This document shows positions 45,305 through 55,532 of a DNA stretch of 64,000 bases, in pieces (the stretch's first letter is position 1; every line of letters starts with the position of its first letter). A program made the position numbers and the translations under genes. The notes under the pieces were generated by a model. That model made no database searches. It saw only the letters and a program-made list of their open reading frames with translations, and was not told where the DNA came from. The stretch covers positions 1,488,001 through 1,552,000 of the forward strand of contig JACAAK010000009.1 in NCBI GenBank assembly GCA_025093985.1, given 5' to 3'. The stretch is from Calvatia gigantea (taxonomy: Eukaryota > Basidiomycota > Agaricomycetes > Agaricales > Lycoperdaceae).

Positions 45305-46453
45305 ATGAGCTCGAACCCCAACGAATACAGAGAACCCCAGCTTGAAGTTACAGACGACAAACTTGAAACAGACAGCGAAACCGAGTCATCAGACGAAGAA
45401 ACAGGGAACCCTGAAGTACCTGTACCAGAAACAGTGGTATCAGACAACGAACCCGGAGAAACCACGCAAGGAGTAAACCCAACAGGAGTAGAAGCAGTTA
45501 TATCAGAACTCTTCGACGAACTCGACATAGCAGAAGAACAGTTAGGACAACAGGAAAACCAAGACACCGAAACAGAATCAGAATCAGGAGACTCAGTAAT
45601 GACGGACAATACTGCACCCACCACAGCCCCTAGCACAAAGGGACTTGTGCCCGACCCAGGGTTCTTCGATGGAACACGAACCAAATTCGACGACTGGTGG
45701 AGAGCCATGACACTCTTCATGAAATTCAACAAAGTCAGCACGGCAGATGATAAAGTGATAGCAGTCTTGGCCAGATTAAGGGGAGGAACAGCAGGAGCAT
45801 ATGCAGCAATGAAAGCACCACAAATCCTGGAAGGAGAAGACTCTGTAGACTGGAAGATCTTTGCAGAAGAATTCAAACGAACCTTCTCAGATGATGCCAT
45901 GAACGCGAAGGCAGAATGGCAAATCGAAAAATTCAAACAAGGAAACAGGAACATGGCTGACTACCTCATCGAATTTGAGGTACTGAAGAACAAGGCAAAA
46001 ACTGACAACCGACACGCCATGTTCCTATTGTGAAAAAACACCCGACAAGATATCATCCACACCATCACAGGCTACCCTCCAGCCGCGAGACCCGATACGT
46101 ACCCCGAATGGAAGGAAGCCATACTAGCCGTCGGACAAGGATACGAAGCATCTGAATACCGAGGAGATAAGAAAACTAACTTGGGAACTACTTATGGAGG
46201 AATGGGGGAACCCATGGAGATAGGAAGCAGGCGACATGTGTTCAACGCTAAAGGGGAACCCAAATGTTACAACTGCAGGATATTCGGACACATGTCCAAA
46301 GACTGCAAGAAACCCAAAGGGTTAACATGCTACAACTGCGGCAAAATCGGACACATAGCCAAAGCATGCACCGCACCAAAGAAAGTACAGATCCGAGCAA
46401 TGGACGAAGCAAAACCAGAGGAACACCAGGATTTTTCCGGAGACTCCGAGTAG
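45305..46453 (+). CDS. gag: Gag polyprotein (element A), one internal TGA
   Basis: Gag forms the cytoplasmic virus-like particle and binds the element RNA. From ATG 45305 the frame has 382 codons to TAG 46451, with TGA at 46031 (codon 243). Relatives have Arg there (LLRKNARQ in element C), so it is a CGA-to-TGA change. Residues 1-110 are very acidic and probably disordered. A capsid-like helical domain follows (DGTRTKFDDWWRAMTLFMKF at about 120-140; ADYLIEFEVLKNKAKTDN at about 220). Near the C-terminus are two CCHC knuckles, CYNCRIFGHMSKDC and CYNCGKIGHIAKAC. A conserved GGATTTTTC (46429-46437) lies 13 bases before the stop, where the ribosome would enter pol. Confidence 0.9.
46429..46437 (+). 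promoter_or_regulatory. Candidate -1 ribosomal frameshift site between gag and pol
   Basis: Gag reads GAT TTT TCC here; a one-base slip on the T run gives TTC CGG in the pol frame. GGATTTTTC is kept unchanged in seven copies (12211, 15007, 39911 and 51969 on the complement, 46429, 57010, 62770). It is not a textbook X-XXY-YYZ heptamer. Confidence 0.55.
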
Positions 46454-49400
46454 GCGCTACCTCGAGAGTCAAGAAACTTGTATCTAGGATATCAGAAGAA
46501 TATTACACGATTCCTCAGAAACGAAAGCGCGAACTAAACCTAAAAGGAAAGATCCAAACCCCGACAAAAAGAATAACAGTAAACACCATAGTTGACTCGG
46601 GATGCACCACCAGTAGCATCAGCAAAAGACTGGTAGATGAAGAAAAAATCCCCACAGAAAAATTAGGACAAGAAATCACGGTACTTAACGCGGACGGCAC
46701 GGCAAACCAAGGAGGAAAAGTCACAGAAAAAGCAACTATACACATGGAAATTGAAGGACACAAAGAGACAATCGAAGCGTCAGTCGTGCAACTCCAAGAC
46801 AGAGCAGAAGTATTCCTAGGACATGACTGGCTCATCAAACACAACCCGGAAGTCAACTGGCGAACAGGGGAAATAAAGTTCAATCGATGCCCAAAGGACT
46901 GCAGAGTCCCACACCAAAACATTCAGGTAACAGACAAAATCCGAAGCATGACCACCGCCGAAGATATATGGGAAGAGGAAGAAGAGCCCGACCCCACCGA
47001 ACCATCAGACCTGCCGGACTACGTACGACCATTCACACATTTGTTCAACAAAACTACATTCGACAAGCTACCTGAACGAACAGAATGGGACCATGAGATA
47101 ATCTTAACAGAAGATGCACCCAAGGAAATCAACGCAGGAACTTACAACATGACGATCAAGGAACAAGACGAGCTCAAGACATTTGTTAAAGAAAACCTCG
47201 AGTCAGGACGGATACGACCATCGAAATCACCATATGCTGCACCCACATTTTTCATCCCGAAAAAGGATGGCTCAAAACGACTCATTCAAGATTACCGACG
47301 ATTGAATAACGTAGTCATCAAGGATAAAACGCCGCTGCCTCGAATCGGAGAGGTCATTGACAAATTAGGGAAAGCCAAATATTTCAACAAACTGGACATT
47401 ATTTGGGGTTACAACAACGTCCGAATCAAGGAAGGAGACGAGTGGAAAGCAGCCTTCCTAACCAACGAAGGGCTATTCGAACCTACGGTAATGTTTTTCG
47501 GGCTTAGCAATTCACCTGGGACGTTCTCAAGAATGATGGCGAGCATCTTCCGAGACCTGCTACGCGACGGAGACATAGTGAACTATATGGACGACTTCGC
47601 AATCCCGGGAGACACCAAAGAGCAATTACGAGAACGAACCATCCGATTCCTAGAAAGAGCAGCCGAACACAACCTGTGCTTCAAATGATCCAAATGCATC
47701 TTTGACGCCGAAGAAATCCCAATGCTAGGAGTGACAGTAGGACACGGACGCATTGAAATGGAGGCCGAGAAAGTAAAATCGGTACGAGAATGGCCCCAAC
47801 CGCACAACAAAAAAGGAATAGAAAGATTCCTTGGGTTTGCCAACTACTACCGCCGATTTACAAAGAACTTCAGCAAGATAGCGGCCCCATTGAACAAACT
47901 GAAAGGATCAGAGGAGTGGGAATGGAAAGAGGAACAACAATCGGCATTCGACAAACTAAAGCAACGAATCACAGAAGAACCTACCTTAACACTACCTCAG
48001 AGAAAAGGTCAATTCCGAGTAGAAGTCGACGCATCAAACTACGCACTAGGGGGAGTACTCTCACAAGAACAAAATTCGAAATGGCACCCAATCGCATTCA
48101 CGTCCCGCACACTATCACCAGCAGAACGAAATTATGAAATCTATGACAAAGAACTGTTGGCCATCATGCATGCACTAAAAGAATGGCGGCACTACCTACT
48201 AGACGCAGAAGAAAAATTCGAAATCTGGACCGACCATGAAAACCTGAAATACTACAGGGAACCCCAAAAACTAAACGGCCGACAAGCAAGATGGTACCTG
48301 CGGTTACAAGACTATGACTTCACACTGCGTCACGTACCAGGAAAAACAAACACAAAAGTGGACCTCCTCTCCCGAATCTACCAAGAGCCAGAACAGGAAG
48401 AAGAAAAACTAGTCACCATGATCCGAGACACTTGGCTGACAAACAAAAAAAACGACGAACCATCAGAAGGGACTATCTTACTCCGCGCCGAACTATTTAT
48501 GGAACCCACTCTCAAGGAACGAATCAAGGCGAACAAAGGACGAGAAACGGCCATCATCCAAAAAATATGCGACCAAGACCCTGACATCACCGAACACGAC
48601 GGGATAATCTACAAAAATGCCAGCATATATGTACCACCCGAACCGACACTCAGAGAAGAAATACTACACCAGTACCACGACGCCCCTGACGCAGGACACC
48701 CAGGGCAACACCGAATGACTGAGTTGGTGACCAGAGATTACTGGTGGCCGGCAATCCGAACGGACATTCGAAAGTACATCAGAGGATGCCAAAATTGTCA
48801 ATGAAATAAGCTACGCAAGACACCTCTAAAGACACCTCTACACCCGCTTCCCATCCCCAACGGTCCATGGGAAGAAGTGAGCATCGACCTCATTGGGCCA
48901 CTACCCGAATCAGAGGGAAAGGACGCTATCCTAGTCATTGTCGACCGGTTCTCAAAAATGATACGACTCATAGCGACAAGGACGGATGTTTCCTCAAAAG
49001 AACTAGCACAGCACTACCGAGATGAAATATGGAAGCTACACGGAATACCGAGGAAAGTCCTCAGTGACCGAGGACCACAGTTCGCGTCCGAATTCACCGG
49101 CGAATTGTTCAAAGGACTAGGGATAGAACGGAACCTATCAACGGCCTATCACCCACAGACCGACGGACAGACAGAAAGGATTAACAGAGAAGTCGAAACA
49201 TACCTGAGGATATACTGTAACTACGACCAAAACGACTGGGCGAAATGGCTACCCATGGCTGAATTCCAATACAACGACAAGAAGCACACCGGCGCTCAGA
49301 TGACACCGTTCTACCTGAACTACGGAAGACACCCCTGGAAAGGAAAGGAAAGCGGAACGACGAACAACCCTAGCAGCACGGAGTTCCTAAAACAACTCCA

Positions 49401-49989
49401 GAATGCAAGAGACAACGCCACTTCCGCACTACGATCATACCAAGAAAAGATGAAACGAACACATGATAACAGCAAGATGAACACAAGGACATATCAGATC
49501 AACGATGAAGTATGGCTAGAAAACACCAACATCCATACCAATCAGTCATCAAAGAAGCTAGGCCAAAAAAGGTATGGACCTTTCCAAATTAAGGAAAAAA
49601 TAGGAGAAGCGGCGTATCGGCTGGCGATACCACAAGGATGGGCCATCCATGATGTGTTTAACGAACAGCTGCTAACACCGGCACAAAAGACATCATTCCA
49701 CATCCAGAAAGAAGCACCAGCACCCGAACCAATGATCATCAACAACGAAGAAGAATATGAAGTAGAAGAAGTCCGAGGAAAACGACGAAAAGGAAGGGGA
49801 TATCAATTCCTTATACACTGGAAAGGATACAGCAACGAAGAAGATACATGGACAGCGGAGTCAAACTTGCAAAACGCCCAAGACGCGATAGCAGAGTACC
49901 ACAAAAGGCATCCGGAGGATACCTATAAAAAGGGGGGCAAGAAATCCAGGAAAACATCAGTCAAGTCAAACCCCAGACAAAGACACTAG
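46435..49989 (+). CDS. pol: Pol polyprotein (element A): PR-RT-RNaseH-IN-chromodomain, two internal TGA
   Basis: Pol supplies the enzymes of reverse transcription and integration. The frame is -1 to gag and overlaps it. Protease: IVDSGCTTSSISKR with the active DSG at 46594-46602, then FLGHDWLIKHNPEVNW. RT: PTFFIPKKDGSKRLIQDYRR, catalytic YMDD at 47584-47595. RNase [40 protein letters not shown]. Integrase: HHCC zinc region (YHDAPDAGHPGQHRMTEL ... GCQNCQ), Asp in SIDLIGPL, Asp in SDRGPQFASEF, Glu in QTERINREVETY. GPY: LGQKRYGPFQIKEKIGE. Chromodomain: about 49745-49890, EEYEVEEVRGKRRKGRGYQF and HWKGYSNEEDTW. TGA at 47686 (D has CGA) and at 48802 interrupt an otherwise open ~1180-codon frame. 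Stop TAG 49987 is followed by CCAAAC and the ORF3 ATG in the same frame. Confidence 0.9.
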
Positions 49990-49995
49990 CCAAAC

Positions 49996-50982
49996 ATGTC
50001 CTCCCAAGCCAACCGCATCTCTATCAACTCCCTCGTCCACCCCAACCCGACCACAATCTCCTCAGTCCCTCTCCCAAAACCAGGCAATAGTCAAGCACCC
50101 GCACCCCAAGGCACCCGCTACAACCTCGCAACCACCCCGTCCCCAGCACAAGGACTCCTTGAGGCCCTCCTCAAAGATGTCAACAAAGCCACAAACGACG
50201 AAGTAGAAACAATCACGGCCCAAAACAAACGACTTGCAGTAAACTGCCATATCACCCTCGCCACCGCCTGCATCACCTTCGCGGATATGTACGCCGGATT
50301 CGCCAACGCATCATCCTCCACAAGCCAGCACATCCCCGCCATCTTCCGCGCGTTAGAATTATCCACCCTCACACCTAGTGAACAAAATCGAGTTCACAGC
50401 CTTCAGAGCCGTGTTGACCTCGCTCTAGAGGTATTCAACCACCTCGATATCGCTGACATCTTCCTAGAACTTGCAGACGTCACTATGAACTTACTAGGAC
50501 GCGACAAGACCACAGAAGACCCAGACATCAATCAGCTCATTACACGCATCGGAATCACTCTCGCCGACCTACACACCACCATCCGTTCCCCACCAACCAA
50601 ACGAGCAGACACGCCCATGGACGAAGAAACCACTGTCTCAATGAAGGAGGAAGTCAATGCACTCTGACGATTCATAAAGACCATCACCCCACCACAGATC
50701 GTATCGGTTTTTCTCCCACCAGCAAGATTCCGCAGTGTACTACCAGGCCAAGAAAAGGACCAACATTATTGGAAAACGATAGTCAAGAGCTACTGGGACA
50801 ACTCAACCATCACCGAGTTCCCCTTCAACGGAGTCCCAGTCCCTATCCGTCAAGATGGCCGCAGCCACTTGCCCGTCTTCTTCGCACGCTCCAACGAAGG
50901 AAAGTACCTCATCGGGGCCACCAAGAAAGCCTTCGCCGCAGCCGTAGTCAATGGAGAGTTCGACGAACTTCCTGAGGCATGA
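49996..50982 (+). CDS. ORF3 (element A): conserved third protein of unknown function, one internal TGA
   Basis: The gene spans 328 codons from ATG 49996 to TGA 50980, in the same frame as pol and six bases after its stop. TGA at 50665 (codon 224) replaces Arg. Residues 1-55 are Pro/Ser-rich (SLVHPNPTTISSVPLPKPGN). Residues 55-195 look like a helical domain (LLEALLKDVNKATNDEVETI, TACITFADMYAGFANASSST, FNHLDIADIFLELADVTMNL). Residues 205-222 are an acidic linker (MDEETTVSMKEEVNAL). Residues 224-328 look like an alpha/beta domain (VSVFLPPARFRSVLPGQEKD, GVPVPIRQDGRSHLPVFFAR, ending FDELPEA). I see no signal peptide, membrane helix, CCHC or protease motif. It lies in the env position but does not look like an envelope protein. 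At least seven distinct copies keep it. Confidence 0.85.
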
Positions 50983-50991
50983 AGTCTAATC

Positions 50992-50997
50992 GGGGGG
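50992..50997 (+). promoter_or_regulatory. Polypurine tract of element A
   Basis: GGGGGG followed by TAT directly precedes the 3' LTR, where plus-strand DNA synthesis would be primed. The same tract is kept before 10604 and 61570. Confidence 0.65.
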
Positions 50998-51000
50998 TAT

Positions 51001-51308
51001 TGTTATGAGTTTCCACCGATCATAACAAGTTCCGTGCTATTCTACATTCCTAACTATCTGTGTACCTGTTTCAGTTATTCTAGTCCAGCGTTCTCCGAAG
51101 ATATGACTCGCACTAACTACCACGCCTTGACCGGACGTTTCATGTAGTTACTCCATCTGTTCAACCGGATAACTCTAGACGTATTTAAGCGTACATACAC
51201 CCTGTTGTATTCGGTACGCTTAACCACCTTTTGTTCTCTTTCCCTTACTCGCCCTCAAGACTTAGCCAGAGCTGCAACCTGAGGTCTAAACCGACTAAGG
51301 TCGTAACA
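51001..51308 (+). repeat. Element A 3' LTR
   Basis: The 308-bp partner of 44916-45223. TATTTAAG is at 51182-51189, the primer 11-mer ACGCTTAACCA at 51216-51226, and the inverted arms at 51185-51194 and 51214-51223. Confidence 0.95.
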
Positions 51309-51313
51309 CTCAT

Positions 51314-51974
51314 GGTCCCATTCAGTTCGTTCTGGGAGCTTATCAAACATTGTCTTGTTGAATAAGTGCATGAATGGTTGTACATAGTCTGGCAGGTCTT
51401 CCGGTTTAGTCGGGTCCAGTTCATCTTCTTCTTCCCATAGGTCTTCTGTGGCCATTATGCTTCGCAGTTTTTCAGTGATAGCAATGTTCTGGTGGGGAAA
51501 TTGGCAATCTGGTGGGCACCAGGTGAACTTGATTTCTCCGTTGTTCCAGTCTACCTCCGGGTTATGTTTGACCAGCCAATCATGTCCTAGAAAGATTTCC
51601 GCTCTGTCTTGTAGTTGTACAACAGAGGCCTTGATTTGTTCCTTATGTCCCTGGATGTCAATGTTGATTGTCGTGGTTTCTGTTACTTTTCCACCTTGGT
51701 TGGGCATTCCGTCTGCATTTAGTACCATGATTTGTTGTTCCAATTTCCGGGTAGGGAGTCCTTCTTCATCTACTAGTTTTTTGCTGATGCTGCTGGTTGT
51801 GCACCCTGAGTCTATGATGGTGTTGACTGTTATCTCCTTTTCTGCCGTTTGTATTTTTCCTTTTAGGTTTAGTTCGTGCTTTCTTCTCTGGGAAATCGTG
51901 TAGAATTTGTCTGATATCCTAAATACAAGCTTTTTGACTCTCGAGGTAGCGCCTACTCAGAGTCTTCGGAAAAA
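51314..51974 (-). pseudogene. Element C pol, start (protease to RT N-terminus)
   Basis: On the minus strand this is the -1 frame after gag. The protease DSG region is at about 51815-51800, followed by an open block from 51743 (IKASVVQLQDRAEIFLGHDW, LVKHNPEVDWNNGEIKF). The A insertion then splits the gene within the RT N-terminal linker (ERTEWDHE). It continues at 44915. Confidence 0.8.
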
Positions 51975-53068
51975 TCCTTTTCTTCTTCATTGGTAACTTC
52001 CTCTACTCCCCGGACTTGGATTTTCTTGGGTGCGGTACAGGCTTTGGCTATGTGCCCCTTTTTTCCGCAGTTGTAGCATATTAACCCCTTGGGTTTTTTG
52101 CAGTCTTTGGCGATGTGGCCAAAAATGCCACAGTTGTAGCACTTGGGTTCTCCTTTGTCATTGAAGACATGACACCTGCTTCCTATCTCCATGGGTTCAC
52201 CCATTTCCCCATAAGTAGTGCCAGTGTTTGTTTTCCTGTCTCCTCAGTATTTGGATGCCTTGTATCCTTGCCCAACAGACAATATGGCTTCTTTCCATTC
52301 TACATATGTGTCTGGCCTAGCTGAGGGTGGATAGCCTGTGATTGTATGTATAATGTCTTGTCGGGCATTCTTTCTAAGTAGGAACATAGCATGCTTGCTG
52401 TCAGTCTTGGCCTTGCTTTTTAACACCTCGAATTCGATCAAGTAGTCGGCAGTGTTTTGGTTTCCTTGTTTGAATTTTTCAATTTGCCATTCGGCCTTGC
52501 TATTTGAGGCGTCATCTGAGAAGGTTCTTCTAAATTCCTTGGAGAAGACCTTCCAGTCCACTGAATCCTCAGATTCTAGGATAGTTGGTGCTCTCATAGC
52601 TGCATATGCTCCTGTGGTTCCTCCTCACAATCTGGCTAAAACTGCTATGGCTTTGTTGTCTGCTGAAACTATTTTGTTGAATTTCATGAAGAGCATCATT
52701 GCTCTCCACCAGTCATCAAACTTGGTGCAGGTGCCATCGAAAAATCCTGGGTCTGGCACTAGGCCTTTCCCACTGGGCATTGCTGTGGGCACTACTGCGT
52801 TATCGGTCATGTCAGAGTCGGTATCTGATTCTGTTTCGTCTGAACTTGATTTGTCTGATTTCTCCTGGTGTGCTATCTCTTCCTCTGCTAGGTCAAGTTC
52901 ATTTAGAAGTTCTGATAACACTTCTTCTTCTGCTGGGTTTGCTCTAGGTTTGTCGTGTGTTTCTTCAGGTACTTCAAGATTCCCTGTTTCTTCTTCGTCT
53001 GATGTTTCTGATTCGTCGTCAGTGACTTCGAGGTTTGGTTCTCTGTATTCATCTGGGTTTGAGCTTAT
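51953..53068 (-). pseudogene. Element C gag (start codon lost)
   Basis: The family ATG is ATA here (53068-53066, plus strand TAT). Blocks are the acidic N-terminus (to 52625), capsid (52597-52244; QNTADYLIEFEVLKSKAKTD) and nucleocapsid (52204-51953) with intact [14 protein letters not shown] and [18 protein letters not shown] near 52623 separates the first two, and another break lies near 52243. TAG is at 51955-51953. Confidence 0.85.
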
Positions 53069-53135
53069 ATACTAGCTCCTGGGTTGCTTCTGTTCAGGCC
53101 TGTTTTCAGCCTACTCCTTGCAAGGTGAGGTGGGG

Positions 53136-53146
53136 ACGCTTAACCA
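53136..53146 (-). promoter_or_regulatory. Element C primer-binding site
   Basis: TGGTTAAGCGT on the minus strand lies two bases inside the LTR. It is exactly complementary to the 11-mer of the 34592-34898 LTR; the 5' LTR has one CpG-type change (ATGCTTAACCA). Confidence 0.75.
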
Positions 53147-53148
53147 AA

Positions 53149-53455
53149 TGTTATGACCTTAGTCTGAGTAAACCTCAGGTTGCAACTTAGGCTAAGACTT
53201 GAGGGCAAATAAGGGGAGAGAAACTAGGTGGTTAAGCATACCGAATACAGGAGCATGTATGTACGCTTAAATACAGAAGGACCATCCAGTTGAATGGATG
53301 GAGATAACTACATGAAACGTCTGATGTTTATGGTATAGTAGTTATGAGTCAGAGCTTGGGGATTGTGGAGACAGGAATAGATGAAACAGGTACACAGGAG
53401 GTAGGAATGTAGACAAATATAGAGAATGCGATATGACCAGTGAAAATTCACAACA
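53149..53455 (-). repeat. Element C 5' LTR
   Basis: The 307-bp LTR pairs with 34592-34898. TTGTG follows at 53456-53460. Confidence 0.9.
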
Positions 53456-53460
53456 TTGTG

Positions 53461-55464
53461 GTCCTCAGTTACTCAGGACTTTGTGCAGTACTCTGTATAG
53501 CTTCCATATTTCATTTCAATAGATTTAGGCTATTCTTTTTGATAAAATATCTGTCTTTGTCACTGTTAGTTGTATCATTTTTGTAAACTAGTCAATGATC
53601 ATGAGGATGGTGTTATTTCTATTTGACATGGGTAATGGTCTGATGAGATCAATGCTGATTTCTTTCTATGGTCCTTGTAGTATGGAAAGGGGATGTAGGG
53701 GTAACTTGAGCAGCATTGTTCATGCTTTGTTCCTTTGGCAGGTTTGGCATCCTTATATATATCTTTTGACATCTTTTTATATGGTGGGCCACCAGTAGCT
53801 TCTTGTGATAAGCTCTATCATATAATGTTGGCCTGGGTATCCTACATCTGAGATATCATAATGTTGTTGTAGGATCTCTTCTTGTAGTTTCTTGTCTAGT
53901 AGTATGTATATGCTATTTCCTTTGTAAATGACTTGGTCTTCCTCAACTAAGTTGGAGTTCACTCTAGCTAGGTTCATTGTATTTGCCATTTCTCTCTAGG
54001 TGTTCTTTCTGATTTGTTCTATGAATACTAGCTCCATGAATATCTTTGCTTGAAGTAGGATAGTATCTTTGTTGGTGACTTCTTTGGCTTCTTGGATTCT
54101 TCATATCTAGTCTTCTTTGATCATGGTAATGAGTCCACTGTCTGCTTCTTTGGGTTTATAATAAAGTTAGGATAATAAATTAGCTTTTGTGTTTGATTTC
54201 CCAGATATATGTCATAGGGTAAAGTCATAGTCTTGTAACTGTAGGTACTATCCAGCTTGTCATCTGTTGAGCTTCTGTAGTTCTCTGAAATATTTGAGAT
54301 TTTCATGATCAGTCCATACTTCAAATTTTTCTTCTGCATCAAGGAGGTAGTATCACTATTCCTTTAGACCATGTATAATTGCTAGTAGTTCTTTGTCATA
54401 TATCTCATAGTTTCTTTCTGTAGATGAGAGTGTACATGATGTGAATGCAACTGGATGCCATTTTCCTTCTTGTTATTGTGACAATACTCCTCCTAGGACA
54501 TAATCAAAGATATTGACTTCTACTCAGAACTGTTCTTGTCTTTGTAGCAGTGTGAGTACCAGCTCTTCTGTGATATGTCATTTCAGCTCATCAAAAAACT
54601 CCTGATGTTCTTGTGTCTATTCCTCTCAGCTTGTTCCTTCTAGTTTATTGAGCAGTCCTACAACTTTACTGAAGTTCTTGATGAAATGTCAGTAATAGTT
54701 GGTGAATCCTAGAAATCTTTCAACTCCTTTGGTATTTTCTGGTTTGGGCCAATTTTGTACAACCTTGACTTTTCCTTGTTCTATTTCTATCTCTCTATGG
54801 CCTACTTTTACTCCAAGCATTGGGATTTCTCTGGCATTGAAAATACATTTAGACCTTTTGAAGCACAGGTTGTATTGTATGGCTTGCTCTAGGAATCAGA
54901 TGGTTCTTTTTTCAAGTTGTTCTTGAGTGTCTCCTGGGATGGCAAAATCATTCATATAGTTTATGATATCTCTATCTTATAGGAGATTGTGGAAAATGCT
55001 TGTCATTATTCTAGAGAAGGTTCCTTGGGAGTTGTTAAGCCCAAAATACATTACCATTGGTTTGAAAAGTCCTTTGTTGGTTAGGAAGGCACCTTTCCAC
55101 TCATCTTCTTCTTTAATTCTGATATTGTTGTACCCATATATAATATTGAGCTTGTTGAAGTATTTTGCTTTTCCTAATTTATCAATAACTTCTCCAATTC
55201 TAGGCAGTGGTGTTTTGTCCTTGATGACCACATTGTTCAAATGTCAATAGTCCTATATTAATTGTTTTGATCTGTCCTTCTTGAGAATGAAGAAGATGGG
55301 TACAGTGTATGGAGATTTTGATGGCCATATTCTTCCTGATTCAAGGTTTTCTTTGATGAAGGCATTTGTCTTGTTTCTTGATTGTCATGTTGTAGGTGTT
55401 AGCATTTATCTCCCTTGATGTGTCTTCAGTTAAGATTATTTTATGGTCCTATTCAGTTCATTTT
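53461..55464 (-). pseudogene. Family-1 element E pol: RT, RNase H and integrase start (decayed)
   Basis: On the minus strand, RT (55240-54977; DKTPLPRIGEVIDKLGKAKY, FKPMVMYFGLNNSQGTFSRI), RNase H (about 54520-54280) and the IN zinc region and core start (about 53990-53461) are readable among many stops. The YMDD region reads YMND-like at about 54955. It continues at 34591 after element C. This is the oldest host layer of the nest. Gag and the 5' LTR are missing beyond 55464. Confidence 0.8.
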
Positions 55465-55532
55465 TGTTATGAACTTACTCATGGACTTATCACAGACTAT
55501 CCTTACTCCTTCATCAATGTATTAACCTTCTC
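55465..55532. repeat. Short LTR-like fragment
   Basis: Sixty-eight bases begin TGTTATGAACTTACTCATGG, like the minus-strand start of the family-2 LTR (TGTTATGAACTTACC). They are cut off by the family-1 LTR at 55533. The family assignment is tentative. Confidence 0.35.

Larger units (their letters stand above)
44916..51308 (+). mobile_element. Family-1 element A: nearly intact Ty3/gypsy chromovirus with a third ORF
   Basis: A complete 6393-bp element has two 308-bp LTRs, TSD CTCAT (44911-44915 and 51309-51313), PBS (45226-45236), gag, -1-frame pol, ORF3 and a polypurine tract (50992-50997). Only four in-frame TGA codons interrupt ~1900 codons: 46031 in gag, 47686 and 48802 in pol, 50665 in ORF3. 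They fit CGA-to-TGA change. It is inserted in the pol gene of element C and is the best reference copy of the family. Confidence 0.95.
34592..53455 (-). mobile_element. Family-1 element C, containing nested elements D and A
   Basis: The LTRs are 34592-34898 and 53149-53455 (307 bp each), with target duplication TTGTG on both outer sides. Internal parts on the minus strand are PBS 53146-53136, gag 53068-51953, pol 51968-51314 plus 44915-42034, and ORF3 42027-41440 plus 35313-34917. Gaps are caused by A (TSD CTCAT, 44911-44915 and 51309-51313) and D (TSD TTGAT, 35314-35318 and 41435-41439). Removing both gives one ~6.3-kb element. Confidence 0.9.

Noticed and set aside
46031..46033. TGA decoded as Arg (alternative genetic code or selenocysteine)
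   Set aside because: A and D lose different members of the same CGA CGA pair, TAG and TAA stops also occur in older copies, and all genes end in ordinary stops including TGA.
46264..46453. An in-frame ATG at 46264 as the pol start
   Set aside because: This part of the pol frame overlaps the gag zinc knuckles in another frame and is not conserved as protein in other copies. Entry near the T run at 46432 fits better.
50665..50667. TGA in ORF3 as the true end of a 223-residue protein
   Set aside because: Homology continues in frame to FDELPEA in all copies, and D has CGA at this codon.
55465..55532. Target duplication for element F
   Set aside because: The bases next to the two F LTRs are TTCTC and TTCAT. 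Only three agree, so I do not claim a duplication.
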